From: Gaoshiqia hydrogeniformans | Lineage (GTDB): Bacteria > Bacteroidota > Bacteroidia > Bacteroidales > Prolixibacteraceae | Length of the DNA: 64,000 nucleotides | Reading direction: 5' to 3' | Assembly: GCF_049347105.1 (NCBI RefSeq) | Contig: NZ_CP186334.1 | Span: 744,001-808,000, forward strand | Part shown: one piece after another, positions 44,008 to 52,558 of the stretch | How positions within the stretch are numbered: the stretch's first letter is position 1 | How the letters are laid out: every line of letters starts with the position of its first letter | The notes under the pieces: generated by a model | Told to the model about the DNA's origin: nothing | Seen by the model: only the letters and a program-made list of their open reading frames with translations | Database searches by the model: none | Made by a program: the position numbers and the translations under genes

Positions 44008-44775
44008 ATGCTCAGTAAAAATAAAATAAAATTTATTCTTTCGCTTGCCCGGAAAAAAAACCGGGATGCCGAACAGGTCTTTTTGGCCGAAGGAAATAAG
44101 CTGGTTACCGAAGCGATCGGCTCCGGGTTTACGATTGAACTACTGTGCGGTACAGCTGATTTTCTGAAAGAAAACAAGATTGATCGCCTGTGTGCAAACG
44201 AAGTTCTGGAAGTTTCTGCCGAAGAAATCAAGAAAGCCAGTTTGCTGCAATCGCCCCAGGACGCGCTTGCCGTAGTCAGGATGCCCGGATACGGTTTTTC
44301 ACCTGATCTCATCGCCGGCGAATTTTCGCTTGCCCTCGACTCCATCCAGGATCCCGGCAATATGGGAACCATCATGCGCATAGCCGACTGGTTCGGGATA
44401 AAGCATATCCTTTGCTCTGAAAGTACGGTTGACTGCTATAATCCCAAAGTCATTCAATCGGGCATGGGAGCCATCTTCCGGGTGCAGGCGCATTATCTCG
44501 AACTGCCCCAAACCCTGGCCCGGGCAGCCCGATCGGGCCTGCCGGTTTACGGAACCTTCCTTGATGGTGAAAATATCTACGATCACCCGCTAAGCCAAAA
44601 CGGCATCCTGGTGATGGGAAACGAAGGCAACGGTATTTCAGCAGAAGTAGCGAAGACAATCAGCGCCGGCATTCACATTCCATCCTATCCTCCGAACGGG
44701 CAAAGCAGCGAATCGCTCAACGTGGCCGTTGCCGCCGCTATCTGCTGCGCCGAATTCAGAAGGCGGCTGAAGTAA
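44008..44775 (+). CDS. TrmH/SpoU family RNA 2'-O-methyltransferase
   Basis: 255 aa from the ATG at 44008 (MLSKNKIKFILSLARKKNRD); a TTG five codons upstream is less likely. The N-terminal substrate-binding domain is followed by the SPOUT fold with its three knotted motifs: DSIQDPGNMGTIMRIADWFG, VMGNEGNGIS, and SSESLNVAVAAAICC. It methylates a ribose in rRNA or tRNA with S-adenosylmethionine. RlmB-like (23S G2251) is one option, but the exact base is not readable. Confidence 0.9.
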   Translation: MLSKNKIKFILSLARKKNRDAEQVFLAEGNKLVTEAIGSGFTIELLCGTADFLKENKIDRLCANEVLEVSAEEIKKASLLQSPQDALAVVRMPGYGFSPDLIAGEFSLALDSIQDPGNMGTIMRIADWFGIKHILCSESTVDCYNPKVIQSGMGAIFRVQAHYLELPQTLARAARSGLPVYGTFLDGENIYDHPLSQNGILVMGNEGNGISAEVAKTISAGIHIPSYPPNGQSSESLNVAVAAAICCAEFRRRLK

Positions 44776-44828
44776 GCCACCAACAACGATGAACAGAGAT
44801 TCGCCCCGACAATCAAGGGAAAGTCGTA

Positions 44829-46385
44829 TCAGGCTTCCAGGTTCTGAACCAGAGCCTCGGCACAGCGCTCGCCGTCGATGGCCGACGAAGCGATTCCTCC
44901 GGCATAGCCGGCTCCCTCGCCGCAGGGATATAAACCGGCAATACGGATATGCTGCATGTTATTTTCGTCGCGCGGAATACGCAAAGGAGAAGAGGTTCGC
45001 GATTCGACGCCTACAGCCACAGCCTCTTCACTGTGAAAACCCCTGGCCTTATGATCGATTTGCAGGATCCCTTCGCGTAAACGGGTTGAGATCCGTTTAG
45101 GCAGTTTTTCGTGTAAGGCGGAAGAAATTAATCCCGGCTTGTACGAAGAAACCGGCAGGCTTGCCGATTTACGTCCGGCGACAAAATCAGTCAACCGCTG
45201 GGCCGGGGCAAACTGGCTATGTCCGTTTAGCTCATAACACAATTTTTCTACCGACTTCTGAAACTCCAGGCCTGAAAATACACCGAAGTGGGCAAACTCA
45301 CGCAGGTCTTCCGGTCGGATTTCAACCACCAGCCCCGAGTTGGCAAAAGGCGAATTTCGCTGTGACGGCGACATGCCGTTTACCACAAGCTCTCCTGGAG
45401 CCGTGGCCGCCGGGACGATAAAACCGCCCGGGCACATGCAGAAGGAATACACGCCGCGCTCGTTAACCTGTTCGGCAAACGAGTAGGTGGCGGCGGGCAA
45501 ATACGGTCCCCGGCTGTCCTGGTGGTATTGAATGGTATCGATCAGCGCCTGGGGATGCTCCACCCGGACGCCTATCGCAAACGATTTCGCTTCGAGGTTG
45601 ACGCCGTTTCGGTCAAGCATTTCGTAAATATCGCGGGCCGAGTGACCGGTGGCCAAAATAACCGAAACACAATCGAACCGGCTGCCGTCGGCCAGAACAA
45701 GGCCTTTACATGTCTCATTTTTCAGGATGAGACCGGTCACCCGGCTGTTAAAATGAATTTCGCCGCCCGAGGCCAGGATCTGCTCCCTGATCCGGGTGAT
45801 CACGCCCGGTAATTTATTTGTGCCGATGTGAGGGTGGGCATCAACTAAAATCTGGGGATCAGCCCCAAACTGAACCAGAATTTCAAGTGTTTTTTGAACG
45901 TTCCCTCGCTTTTTCGAGCGGGTGTACAGTTTCCCGTCTGAAAAGGTGCCGGCTCCGCCCTCGCCAAAGCCGTAATTCGAATCCGGATCTACCAAATGTT
46001 CCCGGTGGATTTTGGCAATGTCCCTTTTTCGGTCGCTGACATTCTTTCCCCGTTCGAAAATAACCGGTTTGTACCCCAATTCAATCAAACGCAATGCAGC
46101 AAACAAACCTGCCGGGCCGGAACCAATAATTCCAACCGGCTGCTTTGTCCCGACATAGCCATACGGATACGGGGTGAATTGGGCAACAGGTTCTTCGCCA
46201 AGATACACCACGATGCCCAGGTTTATTTTGATTTGACGCTGCCGGGCATCAATCGACCGGCGACGCACCACAACAGCGGTTATTTCTTCGGGGTTTACTC
46301 CAAGCTTCGAAGCGGCTATGGGACGATAGAACTGTTCATCGGACGCCTGTTTGGGAGTAAGGGATAAATTGAGTTCTTTTTTCAT
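44829..46385 (-). CDS. FAD-dependent oxidoreductase (518 aa)
   Basis: An N-terminal domain of about 85 residues with VVVRRRSIDARQRQIKINL precedes the FAD Rossmann motif GIIGSGPAGLFAALRL and VIFERG. Further: SNYGFGEGGAGTFSDGKLYTR, VILATGHSARDIYEML, and the C-terminal GLYPCGEGAGYAGGIASSAIDG. This is the widespread family of uncharacterised FAD dehydrogenases related to the thiamine-thiazole/BaiN enzymes. Substrate unknown. It starts 17 bases after porT and is probably co-transcribed. Confidence 0.85.
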   Translation of the reverse strand: MKKELNLSLTPKQASDEQFYRPIAASKLGVNPEEITAVVVRRRSIDARQRQIKINLGIVVYLGEEPVAQFTPYPYGYVGTKQPVGIIGSGPAGLFAALRLIELGYKPVIFERGKNVSDRKRDIAKIHREHLVDPDSNYGFGEGGAGTFSDGKLYTRSKKRGNVQKTLEILVQFGADPQILVDAHPHIGTNKLPGVITRIREQILASGGEIHFNSRVTGLILKNETCKGLVLADGSRFDCVSVILATGHSARDIYEMLDRNGVNLEAKSFAIGVRVEHPQALIDTIQYHQDSRGPYLPAATYSFAEQVNERGVYSFCMCPGGFIVPAATAPGELVVNGMSPSQRNSPFANSGLVVEIRPEDLREFAHFGVFSGLEFQKSVEKLCYELNGHSQFAPAQRLTDFVAGRKSASLPVSSYKPGLISSALHEKLPKRISTRLREGILQIDHKARGFHSEEAVAVGVESRTSSPLRIPRDENNMQHIRIAGLYPCGEGAGYAGGIASSAIDGERCAEALVQNLEA

Positions 46386-46402
46386 GTATTATACAAAACA
46401 TC

Positions 46403-47173
46403 TTACTCAAAGTGGAAACTCAAAGTAAAAATGTGAGAGGTCATTTCTTTGATGGCATAGGTGTAATAAGCGCGTTGTGTCTCGTCGGGGATCTTATTCC
46501 CGATGAGGTCAGCCAAACCAAGGCTCACTTTCAGTTCGGTTGAGAACCTGAAGAAACGGAGATAACTGTCGAGTCCGACACCGGCTTCGATAAAAAAATC
46601 TGCCTTTCCCGGTCGGATCAGGTCTTCAACCCCGGTTTTCGAAATGTCGATCCGCATCGCTCCCCCGCCAATCAAATACGGCCGTTGGTTATTCAAGCGG
46701 CTGGATTTATATTTCACAAGGACGGGCAAATCAATATAGGTTGCTTTGATGGAATAATTTTCAAGAGGCTCCACGCCAATATTATTATCGTAAATCGGCA
46801 CATTATAAACCAACCGGCGTTCTCCAAATGAAAGTCCCGGCAAGAAACGCAGGTCGAAATACTCGCCTAAGCGCAAATTAGTCACAATCGCGACCGTCAG
46901 GCCGGGAACCAGACTGGGAATATCGGCGCGAACCGTATCCGTCATCACGATGTCGTGACCGTCGGCATTTCCCCAGCTTTTTTCTACAAAAGCAGGATTT
47001 GCGCCAATCGGCGACCAGTGTTCCAGGCGGTAATCCATCATGTTCATCCCGATGGTGAAACCGAAATGAAGCTTCTTATCATCAAAAGTTGTCAGATTTT
47101 TGACACGCGGCAACTGTGCAAATGTTTGCAAACTTAAAAGGATGAACAATACTGTACTGATTTGCTTTTTCAC
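46403..47173 (-). CDS. porT: PorT family type IX secretion protein
   Basis: 256 aa outer-membrane beta-barrel with signal peptide (STVLFILLSLQTFAQ). The start LPRVKNLTTFDDKKLHFGFTIGMN is that of PorT, and FDLRFLPGLSFGERRLVY plus ATYIDLPVLVKYKS are family blocks. PorT is needed for the T9SS, which exports proteins with C-terminal sorting domains such as the one at 60156. The location next to ubiE is the standard arrangement in Bacteroidota. Confidence 0.88.
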   Translation of the reverse strand: MKKQISTVLFILLSLQTFAQLPRVKNLTTFDDKKLHFGFTIGMNMMDYRLEHWSPIGANPAFVEKSWGNADGHDIVMTDTVRADIPSLVPGLTVAIVTNLRLGEYFDLRFLPGLSFGERRLVYNVPIYDNNIGVEPLENYSIKATYIDLPVLVKYKSSRLNNQRPYLIGGGAMRIDISKTGVEDLIRPGKADFFIEAGVGLDSYLRFFRFSTELKVSLGLADLIGNKIPDETQRAYYTYAIKEMTSHIFTLSFHFE

Positions 47174-47213
47174 CTGATTTCCGTTTGTATCTTAATTCAA
47201 AACAACAATATGT

Positions 47214-47242
47214 CAAAATTATTGTCTGGATTCCTTAACAAA
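47214..47242 (-). promoter_or_regulatory. Promoter of porT
   Basis: On the minus strand TTTG (47239-47242), 17 bases, then TAATTTTG (47214-47221). About 40 bases before the ATG of porT, just after the ubiE stop. Confidence 0.55.
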
Positions 47243-47250
47243 TCCATCAT

Positions 47251-47973
47251 TTATTTTTCTGCCAGGTAGATGGTGGCGATGCCAAAAGTCCTGCGCCACT
47301 GCCTGGCGCCTGCAAAGCCTGCTTCTTTCAGGATATTCAGAAAATCCTGATCATCGGGAAAAGCCATGACCGACTCGGGCAAATAGCTGTAGGCCGAAGC
47401 GTCCTTCGAAACCAGTCCCCCGATGAACGGCAAGATGCGGAAAAAATAGAACCGGTAAAGTTGCTTAAAAGGGAAATATTTGGGTTTTGAAAATTCGAGG
47501 ATGACGGCCACCCCGCCCGGCTTTAGCACCCGCTTAAACTCGGACAGGCCTTTTCCAAGGTTTTCGAAGTTCCGCACGCCAAAAGCAACGGTAATGGCAT
47601 CGAACGAATGGTCGCTGAAAGGCATATTCTCGGAATCTCCTTTCCTGAAATGAATCATTTGATCCAGTTTCAGCCGTTTTACTTTGGCCTCTCCCACCCG
47701 GATCATTTGTTCCGACAAATCGAAGCCAACAATTTCCAGTGGTCCGATTTTGGCGGTTTCAATGGCAAAATCGCCCGTACCCGTTGCCACATCGAGCACC
47801 CGTTCGGGCTTAAAGGTCTTTAAGATCCGAACGGCCTTTTTGCGCCAAAGTTTATCGATTCCCAAACTCAGAAAATGATTCAGGAAATCATATTTGGGAG
47901 CAATCTGGTCGAACATCTGCTCTACCTGCTGTTTTTTGTTTTTATCCGAATCGTGATAAGGAGCTACTGTCAT
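47251..47973 (-). CDS. ubiE: Demethylmenaquinone methyltransferase
   Basis: 240 aa class I SAM methyltransferase. Starts with the KKQQVEQMFDQIAPKYDFLNH block, then VLDVATGTGDFAIE (SAM motif I), GDSENMPFSDHSFDAITVAFGVRNF and LKPGGVAVILEFS. It makes menaquinone from demethylmenaquinone; the alternative name is menG. Its ATG overlaps the stop of the upstream gene (TAATG), so translation is coupled. Confidence 0.95.
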   Translation of the reverse strand: MTVAPYHDSDKNKKQQVEQMFDQIAPKYDFLNHFLSLGIDKLWRKKAVRILKTFKPERVLDVATGTGDFAIETAKIGPLEIVGFDLSEQMIRVGEAKVKRLKLDQMIHFRKGDSENMPFSDHSFDAITVAFGVRNFENLGKGLSEFKRVLKPGGVAVILEFSKPKYFPFKQLYRFYFFRILPFIGGLVSKDASAYSYLPESVMAFPDDQDFLNILKEAGFAGARQWRRTFGIATIYLAEK

Positions 47974-49010
47974 TAAACGCTGGGTATCATTTTATCAATA
48001 AAACCGAACGATTCATCGTCAATCCGGATTTCGCCCCTGGTCACATGCCCGAGTGTGAAGAACGGCAGGTTGGTCGTCCGCATGTAATCGACAAAATCGT
48101 CGACATTTTTTTTCGGAACGCCCACGATCAAACGCCCCATCGATTCGCCAAACAGGAAAGCATCGCGGCGGATTTCCGCATCGGTGGTAATATCGAAGCC
48201 TAAACCGGCAGGCATCCCGGCCCGCAGCAACGAAAAAAACAGGCCGCCTTTTCCGACAGGGCTTGCCGAAGAGATCAACCCCTTGTCAATCAAATCAGCC
48301 ATCACTTTGTGCAGGCGCGCTTCGATCTCAATATCAAAAACCGGCAGTTGAGAATCGTTAATCTGATGATAAAATTCCAGGTACTCCGACGAATTGATAT
48401 CATCATACGAATAGCCGATCATGAATATATTGTTTCCTTTGGTTTTCAGCTGATGGGTAATCACTTTTTCCTTATCGTCAACACTCCCCACCATACTGAT
48501 AATAATGGTTGGCGACACCGGTCCGTGACCGGAAAAATAATCAAAGCGGATTTTTCGGTCCGACACCCTCAGCCCGTATTTGGCGCTGGCATTTTCAAGC
48601 CCTTTTTTTGCGCCCGAGGCGATAAACTGTCCGTTGGGGTCGGCAATATTGATGTGGTATAAAAAAGCGCTGACAGCCTGCGGTTTCGCCCCGTAACAAA
48701 CCATGCGGCGGGCGGCCCTGCTGATCAGGATTTCGGTAGCCGTTTGGGGGTCGTTTACCAGGTGGTGATGAAACGCATGGGTGGTCATCGACATCACCTG
48801 CCCGCTGTCGGTAGTAAAAATGCCCGCATCGTCGGTTTCGTCATTGGCCAGGTTTTCAAGCTCAAATCCCTGTTCACTAAAATCATTGAAATAATTAACC
48901 GGCGCCAAATTTGGGTTCACCATTAGGTTAAAAACAATATCATGGATATCTTTGGGCTCTTCAATCTGTTCAATCGAAAAGACTTCTTTGTTTTCAATCA
49001 CTTCGGCCAT
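47973..49010 (-). CDS. AIR synthase (PurM)-like protein of unknown role (345 aa)
   Basis: I start at the ATG at 49010 (MAEVIENKEVFSIEQIEEP); the open frame continues 219 bases upstream but runs through the promoter region. The protein has the two-domain AIR-synthase-related fold: FTTDSGQVMSMTTHAFHHHLVN (ATP/Mg region), then SPVGKGGLFFSLLRAGMPAGLGFDI near the C-terminus, as in PurM and PurL. It is shorter than PurL and lacks the amidotransferase. It is coupled to ubiE by a one-base TAATG overlap. Its substrate is unknown. Confidence 0.8.
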   Translation of the reverse strand: MAEVIENKEVFSIEQIEEPKDIHDIVFNLMVNPNLAPVNYFNDFSEQGFELENLANDETDDAGIFTTDSGQVMSMTTHAFHHHLVNDPQTATEILISRAARRMVCYGAKPQAVSAFLYHINIADPNGQFIASGAKKGLENASAKYGLRVSDRKIRFDYFSGHGPVSPTIIISMVGSVDDKEKVITHQLKTKGNNIFMIGYSYDDINSSEYLEFYHQINDSQLPVFDIEIEARLHKVMADLIDKGLISSASPVGKGGLFFSLLRAGMPAGLGFDITTDAEIRRDAFLFGESMGRLIVGVPKKNVDDFVDYMRTTNLPFFTLGHVTRGEIRIDDESFGFIDKMIPSV

Positions 49011-49041
49011 ATTGTTTTGTTTAAAGCTTGAATAATGAAAA

Positions 49042-49093
49042 CAAAAATAGTCAAGTAGTTGATTTTTCCATACTAAAAGGGAATTTAAATTTG
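49042..49093. promoter_or_regulatory. Divergent promoters between AIR-synthase-like gene and SDR gene
   Basis: Minus strand: TATTTTTG (49042-49049), perfect -7, weak -33. Plus strand: TTTT at 49063-49066, 19 bases, TAAATTTG (49086-49093). Transcription of the SDR gene would start near 49100, 20 bases before its ATG. Confidence 0.6.
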
Positions 49094-49119
49094 TACGTTC
49101 AACCATAAAATGTGAAACC

Positions 49120-49881
49120 ATGAGCAAAAAAATTGCATTAATTACCGGGGCTACAGCCGGAATTGGTCTGGAAACAGCACGTATCCTCTCCCAACATAAG
49201 TACTCCCTCATTTTAACCGGACGCCGCAAAGACCGGCTCGAAAAACTAAAAACAGAACTGGAACAGCAGGGCGCCGAAATTTATTTGCTGAACTTTGACA
49301 TCCGGTCGAAACAGGAGGTTGACCGGGCGCTCCGTTCGCTTCCCGATGAATGGAAAGCCGTTGATGTGCTGATCAATAACGCGGGACTGGCTGCCGGCCT
49401 CGATACCGTAGCCCGCGCCGATGTAAATGACTGGGAAATGATGATCGACACCAATGTAAAAGGGCTGCTCTATGTTTCGCAGATCGTATCCGGCTGGATG
49501 ATTGCCCGTAAGCAAGGGCATATCATCAACATTTCGTCCATTGCCGGCAAAGAAGCCTATCCGATGGGATCGGTATACTGCGCTACTAAACACGCCGTAA
49601 ACGCCATCAGCAAAGCCATGCGCATCGAACTGGCGCCTCATCACATCAAAGTCAGCACCATCAGTCCGGGCGCGGTAGAAACCGAATTTTCGCTCGTGCG
49701 GTTTAAGGGCGACCAGGAAAAAGCCGGTAAAGTGTACGAAGGTTTTACGCCGCTCGATGCAACAGACATCGCGGAAAGTATTTACTTTGTGCTCTCGCGG
49801 CCTGCCCACGTGAATATCGACGACATGTTAATCATGCCCGCGGCGCAGGCTTCGGCCCGCGATATTGTAAGGGAAGGGTAG
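49120..49881 (+). CDS. SDR-family NADP-dependent oxidoreductase (YdfG-like)
   Basis: 253 aa classical short-chain dehydrogenase. Cofactor motif TGATAGIG at 9-16, with R35/R36 (TGRRKDR) favouring NADP; NNAG at 86-89; catalytic Ser 139-140, Tyr 153 and Lys 157 (SSIAGKEAYPMGSVYCATKHAV). The C-terminal part (VRFKGDQEKAGKVYEGFTPLDATDIAESI, VNIDDMLIMPAAQ) is like YdfG, which oxidises serine, 3-hydroxy acids and malonic semialdehyde. The true substrate is unknown. It is followed 33 bases later by the Ldh-family gene. Confidence 0.88.
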   Translation: MSKKIALITGATAGIGLETARILSQHKYSLILTGRRKDRLEKLKTELEQQGAEIYLLNFDIRSKQEVDRALRSLPDEWKAVDVLINNAGLAAGLDTVARADVNDWEMMIDTNVKGLLYVSQIVSGWMIARKQGHIINISSIAGKEAYPMGSVYCATKHAVNAISKAMRIELAPHHIKVSTISPGAVETEFSLVRFKGDQEKAGKVYEGFTPLDATDIAESIYFVLSRPAHVNIDDMLIMPAAQASARDIVREG

Positions 49882-49910
49882 CGAGTAACGAGTAGTGAGT
49901 AAATAAGTAG
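49880..49910 (+). repeat. Short GAGTA-type repeats
   Basis: The gap between the SDR and Ldh genes reads as degenerate repeats of GTAGCGAGTAACGAGTAGTGAGTAAATAAGTAG, i.e. GAGTA units 8-9 bases apart (here listed by unit GAGTA, copies at 49886, 49892 and 49900 approximately). No function is apparent. Confidence 0.4.
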
Positions 49911-49914
49911 TAAG

Positions 49915-50991
49915 ATGAATGTTTCTGCATCCTATTTAAAAGAGTTTACCAAACAAGTTTTTGAACAGATGGGCTGTCCGCCGGCGCAGGCCGAAGAAGC
50001 GGCAGATTGCCTGAATCAGGCCGACCTTCGGGGAGTTGACTCGCACGGGGTGGCGCGCTTAAGCGGGTACGTCCGCCTGTGGGAAAAGAAAAGGCTGAAT
50101 GCCACGCCTCAAATGAAGATCGTCCACGAAACGCCATCAACCGCCGTGCTCGACGGCGACCTGGGGCTGGGACTGGTAACCGCCCCCGAAGCCATGCGCA
50201 TTGCCATAAACAAAGCCCGCAACGTGGGCAGCGGCTGGGTGGCTGTAAAAAATTCAAATCACTACGGGATCGCCGGTTATCATGCCATGATGGCGCTCGG
50301 CGAAGACATGATCGGCATTTCGCTGACCAACGCCAGCCCGCTGGTCTCGCCTACCTTTTCGAAAAGCCGCTTTCTCGGGACCAACCCCATTGCCGTAGCC
50401 ATTCCGGCGCTCGAAGAGCCCCCGTTTGTAATTGATATGGCCACGACCACGGTTGCCAACGGAAAACTGGAAGTATTGCAACGTAAAGGTGAAGATGCGC
50501 CTTTAGGCTGGGCTCAGGATAAAGAAGGCCAGCCAACTACCGATGCGTTTATCCTGAAAAAAGGTGGATCGATGCTTCCGTTGGGAGGCAGCCGTCTGCA
50601 TGGCGGGCACAAAGGTTACTGCCTGGGCGCTATGGTCGATATTTTTTCGGCCGTTTTGTCGGGAGCCAATTACGGCCCGTGGGTGCCGCCCTTTGTGGCC
50701 TTCCTCGAACCGCCGGCCAACCCGGTAGGCGACGGAATCGGTCATTTTCTGGGCGCCTTCCGGATTGATGCTTTCCGCCCGGCCAACGAATTTAAAACAC
50801 ATATGGACAACTGGATCCGCACATTCCGCCAGGCCGAAGTGGTGGCGGGCGAAGAAAAAGTACTAATCCCGGGCGACCCCGAACGCGAAATGACCGAAGA
50901 GCGGCTAAAAAACGGCGTCCCCTTGCAAAACGCGGTCGTGGAAGACCTGCAGCAACTGGCACAAAAATTTAATTTGGCCTTTCAGGCTTGA
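49915..50991 (+). CDS. Ldh-family (type 2 malate/L-lactate) dehydrogenase
   Basis: 358 aa of the YlbC/ComC/MDH-2 family, NAD(P)-dependent 2-hydroxy-acid dehydrogenases with a fold unlike classical LDH. Seen: DLRGVDSHGVARL (catalytic His 44 region), VKNSNHYGIAGYHAMMAL, ISLTNASPLVSP, LGTNPIAVAIPA and GGHKGYCLGAMVDIFSAVLSGA. It may oxidise malate, sulfolactate, ureidoglycolate or similar acids. It probably shares a transcript with the SDR gene. Its terminator lies directly after the stop. Confidence 0.9.
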   Translation: MNVSASYLKEFTKQVFEQMGCPPAQAEEAADCLNQADLRGVDSHGVARLSGYVRLWEKKRLNATPQMKIVHETPSTAVLDGDLGLGLVTAPEAMRIAINKARNVGSGWVAVKNSNHYGIAGYHAMMALGEDMIGISLTNASPLVSPTFSKSRFLGTNPIAVAIPALEEPPFVIDMATTTVANGKLEVLQRKGEDAPLGWAQDKEGQPTTDAFILKKGGSMLPLGGSRLHGGHKGYCLGAMVDIFSAVLSGANYGPWVPPFVAFLEPPANPVGDGIGHFLGAFRIDAFRPANEFKTHMDNWIRTFRQAEVVAGEEKVLIPGDPEREMTEERLKNGVPLQNAVVEDLQQLAQKFNLAFQA

Positions 50992-51004
50992 ATGATAAAA
51001 AAAC

Positions 51005-51037
51005 AGCCGGGAATCAGTTTTTCCGGCTACTTTTTTT
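51005..51037. terminator. Bidirectional terminator, Ldh gene / GT9 gene
   Basis: AGCCGG (51005-51010) and CCGGCT (51023-51028), flanked by A and T runs. It partly overlaps the 3' end of the GT9 gene. Confidence 0.7.
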
Positions 51038-52076
51038 CAGACTTGGTCAATAGCTGATTTACACGGGCTAAAACCCGGTCGACTGAAATATAATCCATGC
51101 AGCGGACAGATTCGTAGATACATTTTTTGTTGCCAAATACCGAACACGGCCGGCAAGCCAGATCGTTCCCTTCGTATTGAATCCTGTTTTCTTCGGGTTG
51201 ATGGTAGGGCACAAAACCCAGCGAAGGATGAGTTGCCCCCCAGATGGAGATCGTGGGCACTCCGGCCATCGATGCCAGGTGCATATTGGCCGAATCCATC
51301 GAAACCATCAACTCCAAATGGGGCAGAACCTGGATTTCCTGGTTAAACTTCAGGTAATGGGCGGCAACCAGGCAATTTGGATATTTTGCAGCTAACTGAT
51401 CCAGAATTTCCAGCTCGGATTTTCCACCTCCGAATAAAACAACGGTATGAGCATTGTTTTTTGTCAACTCCGCGATTAACATTTCTGTCTTATCTTTTCC
51501 CCACACCTTTTGCTGATGTTTGGCAAAAGGGGCAATACCAATTAAGGTATGAGCCACCAAAGGATCTAATCCAAGTAATGTTAAAGCTTCTTCTCTTGCC
51601 GTCTTGGGGAACAATGGAGGAACAGACAAAGAAAAACGAAAACCCGCTTTCTCAAAGGCGGTGGCATACCGCTCAAATGTAGATGGAAGCGGCTCCCGTG
51701 ATTTTGTTTTAATGGCCAGCTTTTTTTCTTTCCGTCCCTTGTTAAAACCAATGACCCGGTAACCGGCCACGCGAAAGCAGGCATTCAGCGCGTAGGTGCG
51801 GATCACCTGGTGAAGATCGATCACCAGGTCGGGGTTCACCTCCGATTTCAACTGTTTAAACAGGCGAAAGAGGCCCGCTGTCCCTTTGTGTTTTTCTTTA
51901 AAATCGGCCCCGATCAAATGCAAGCGTTCTATCCCCCGGAAAACCGGGAACAGGAAAGCCGGGGTGCACAAATAGATTTCGACCTGCTGATTTGATGCCA
52001 GAAGACCTTTTAACACGGGCAGCAACATCACCACATCGCCCATGGCCGAAAACCGGTAAACCAAAATCCTGGTCAT
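51027..52076 (-). CDS. GT9-family glycosyltransferase (LPS heptosyltransferase-like)
   Basis: 349 aa GT-B fold enzyme starting MTRILVYRFSAMGDVVMLLPVLKGL, the start of ADP-heptose:LPS heptosyltransferases. The C-terminal domain contains HLASMAGVPTISIWGATHP (nucleotide-sugar site) and a Cys-rich tail (CRPCSVFGNKKCIYESVRC) commonly seen in this family. Acts in LPS or lipooligosaccharide core synthesis on the inner membrane's cytoplasmic face. Downstream of and close to (2 bases) the DUF6165 gene, which is read first. The sugar donor is not certain, as many GT9 enzymes of Bacteroidota do not use heptose. Confidence 0.88.
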   Translation of the reverse strand: MTRILVYRFSAMGDVVMLLPVLKGLLASNQQVEIYLCTPAFLFPVFRGIERLHLIGADFKEKHKGTAGLFRLFKQLKSEVNPDLVIDLHQVIRTYALNACFRVAGYRVIGFNKGRKEKKLAIKTKSREPLPSTFERYATAFEKAGFRFSLSVPPLFPKTAREEALTLLGLDPLVAHTLIGIAPFAKHQQKVWGKDKTEMLIAELTKNNAHTVVLFGGGKSELEILDQLAAKYPNCLVAAHYLKFNQEIQVLPHLELMVSMDSANMHLASMAGVPTISIWGATHPSLGFVPYHQPEENRIQYEGNDLACRPCSVFGNKKCIYESVRCMDYISVDRVLARVNQLLTKSEKK

Positions 52077-52078
52077 TG

Positions 52079-52465
52079 TTAAGCGTAATCTTCGTATGAC
52101 TTTTCTTCCATCAACGACGAGTTTGTCAGCTGGTTGATTTGCCGTTTTACCTCGGAACGTTTATCGTTGGTGAAATAAACCGAGCGCGCCACTTCAATAA
52201 ATTCGGCGCCAAAATCTTTGGCTTTTTCCAATTCCCTGATCCGGTCTTCGATATCCCACAACTGTTTATTGATGCTCAACAACTCGCAGTAGAACGGATG
52301 ATCTTTGGCAATAATCGATTTTACAGCCTGGTCGAGCACATCAAACTCAGCTTTCAGGTTAACCAGTTTTTGCTCATCTTTTATATTTTCAAGCTTGATT
52401 TCGATGATTGTCAGCTTATCAACAATCTCTCCGTTGGAAACTTCTATTTTCATCGGTAAAGGCAT
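52079..52465 (-). CDS. DUF6165 protein (128 aa)
   Basis: A small soluble, helical protein with the DUF6165 pattern: IEVSNGEIVDKLTIIEIKLENI, then DHPFYCELLSINKQLWDIEDRIRELE and FIEVARSVYFTNDKRSEVKRQIN. DUF6165 genes occur beside LPS sugar transferases, and a role in LPS core synthesis is supposed. ATG at 52465 or 52453 (MKIEVS). It is two bases upstream of the GT9 gene and divergent from the GT90 gene. Confidence 0.75.
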   Translation of the reverse strand: MPLPMKIEVSNGEIVDKLTIIEIKLENIKDEQKLVNLKAEFDVLDQAVKSIIAKDHPFYCELLSINKQLWDIEDRIRELEKAKDFGAEFIEVARSVYFTNDKRSEVKRQINQLTNSSLMEEKSYEDYA

Positions 52466-52558
52466 TTTATGATTATCCCAACAAAGAAACAGAATTTTGT
52501 CAACTTTTTACCGCTATTTTTACTAATATCGCAGGATAATTAATAGCTCTTCTCACGG

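Noticed and set aside
47973..49229. Longer start of the AIR-synthase-like gene at 49229
   Set aside because: The extra 73 residues cross the divergent promoter region and the start of the SDR gene; the ATG at 49010 fits the family.
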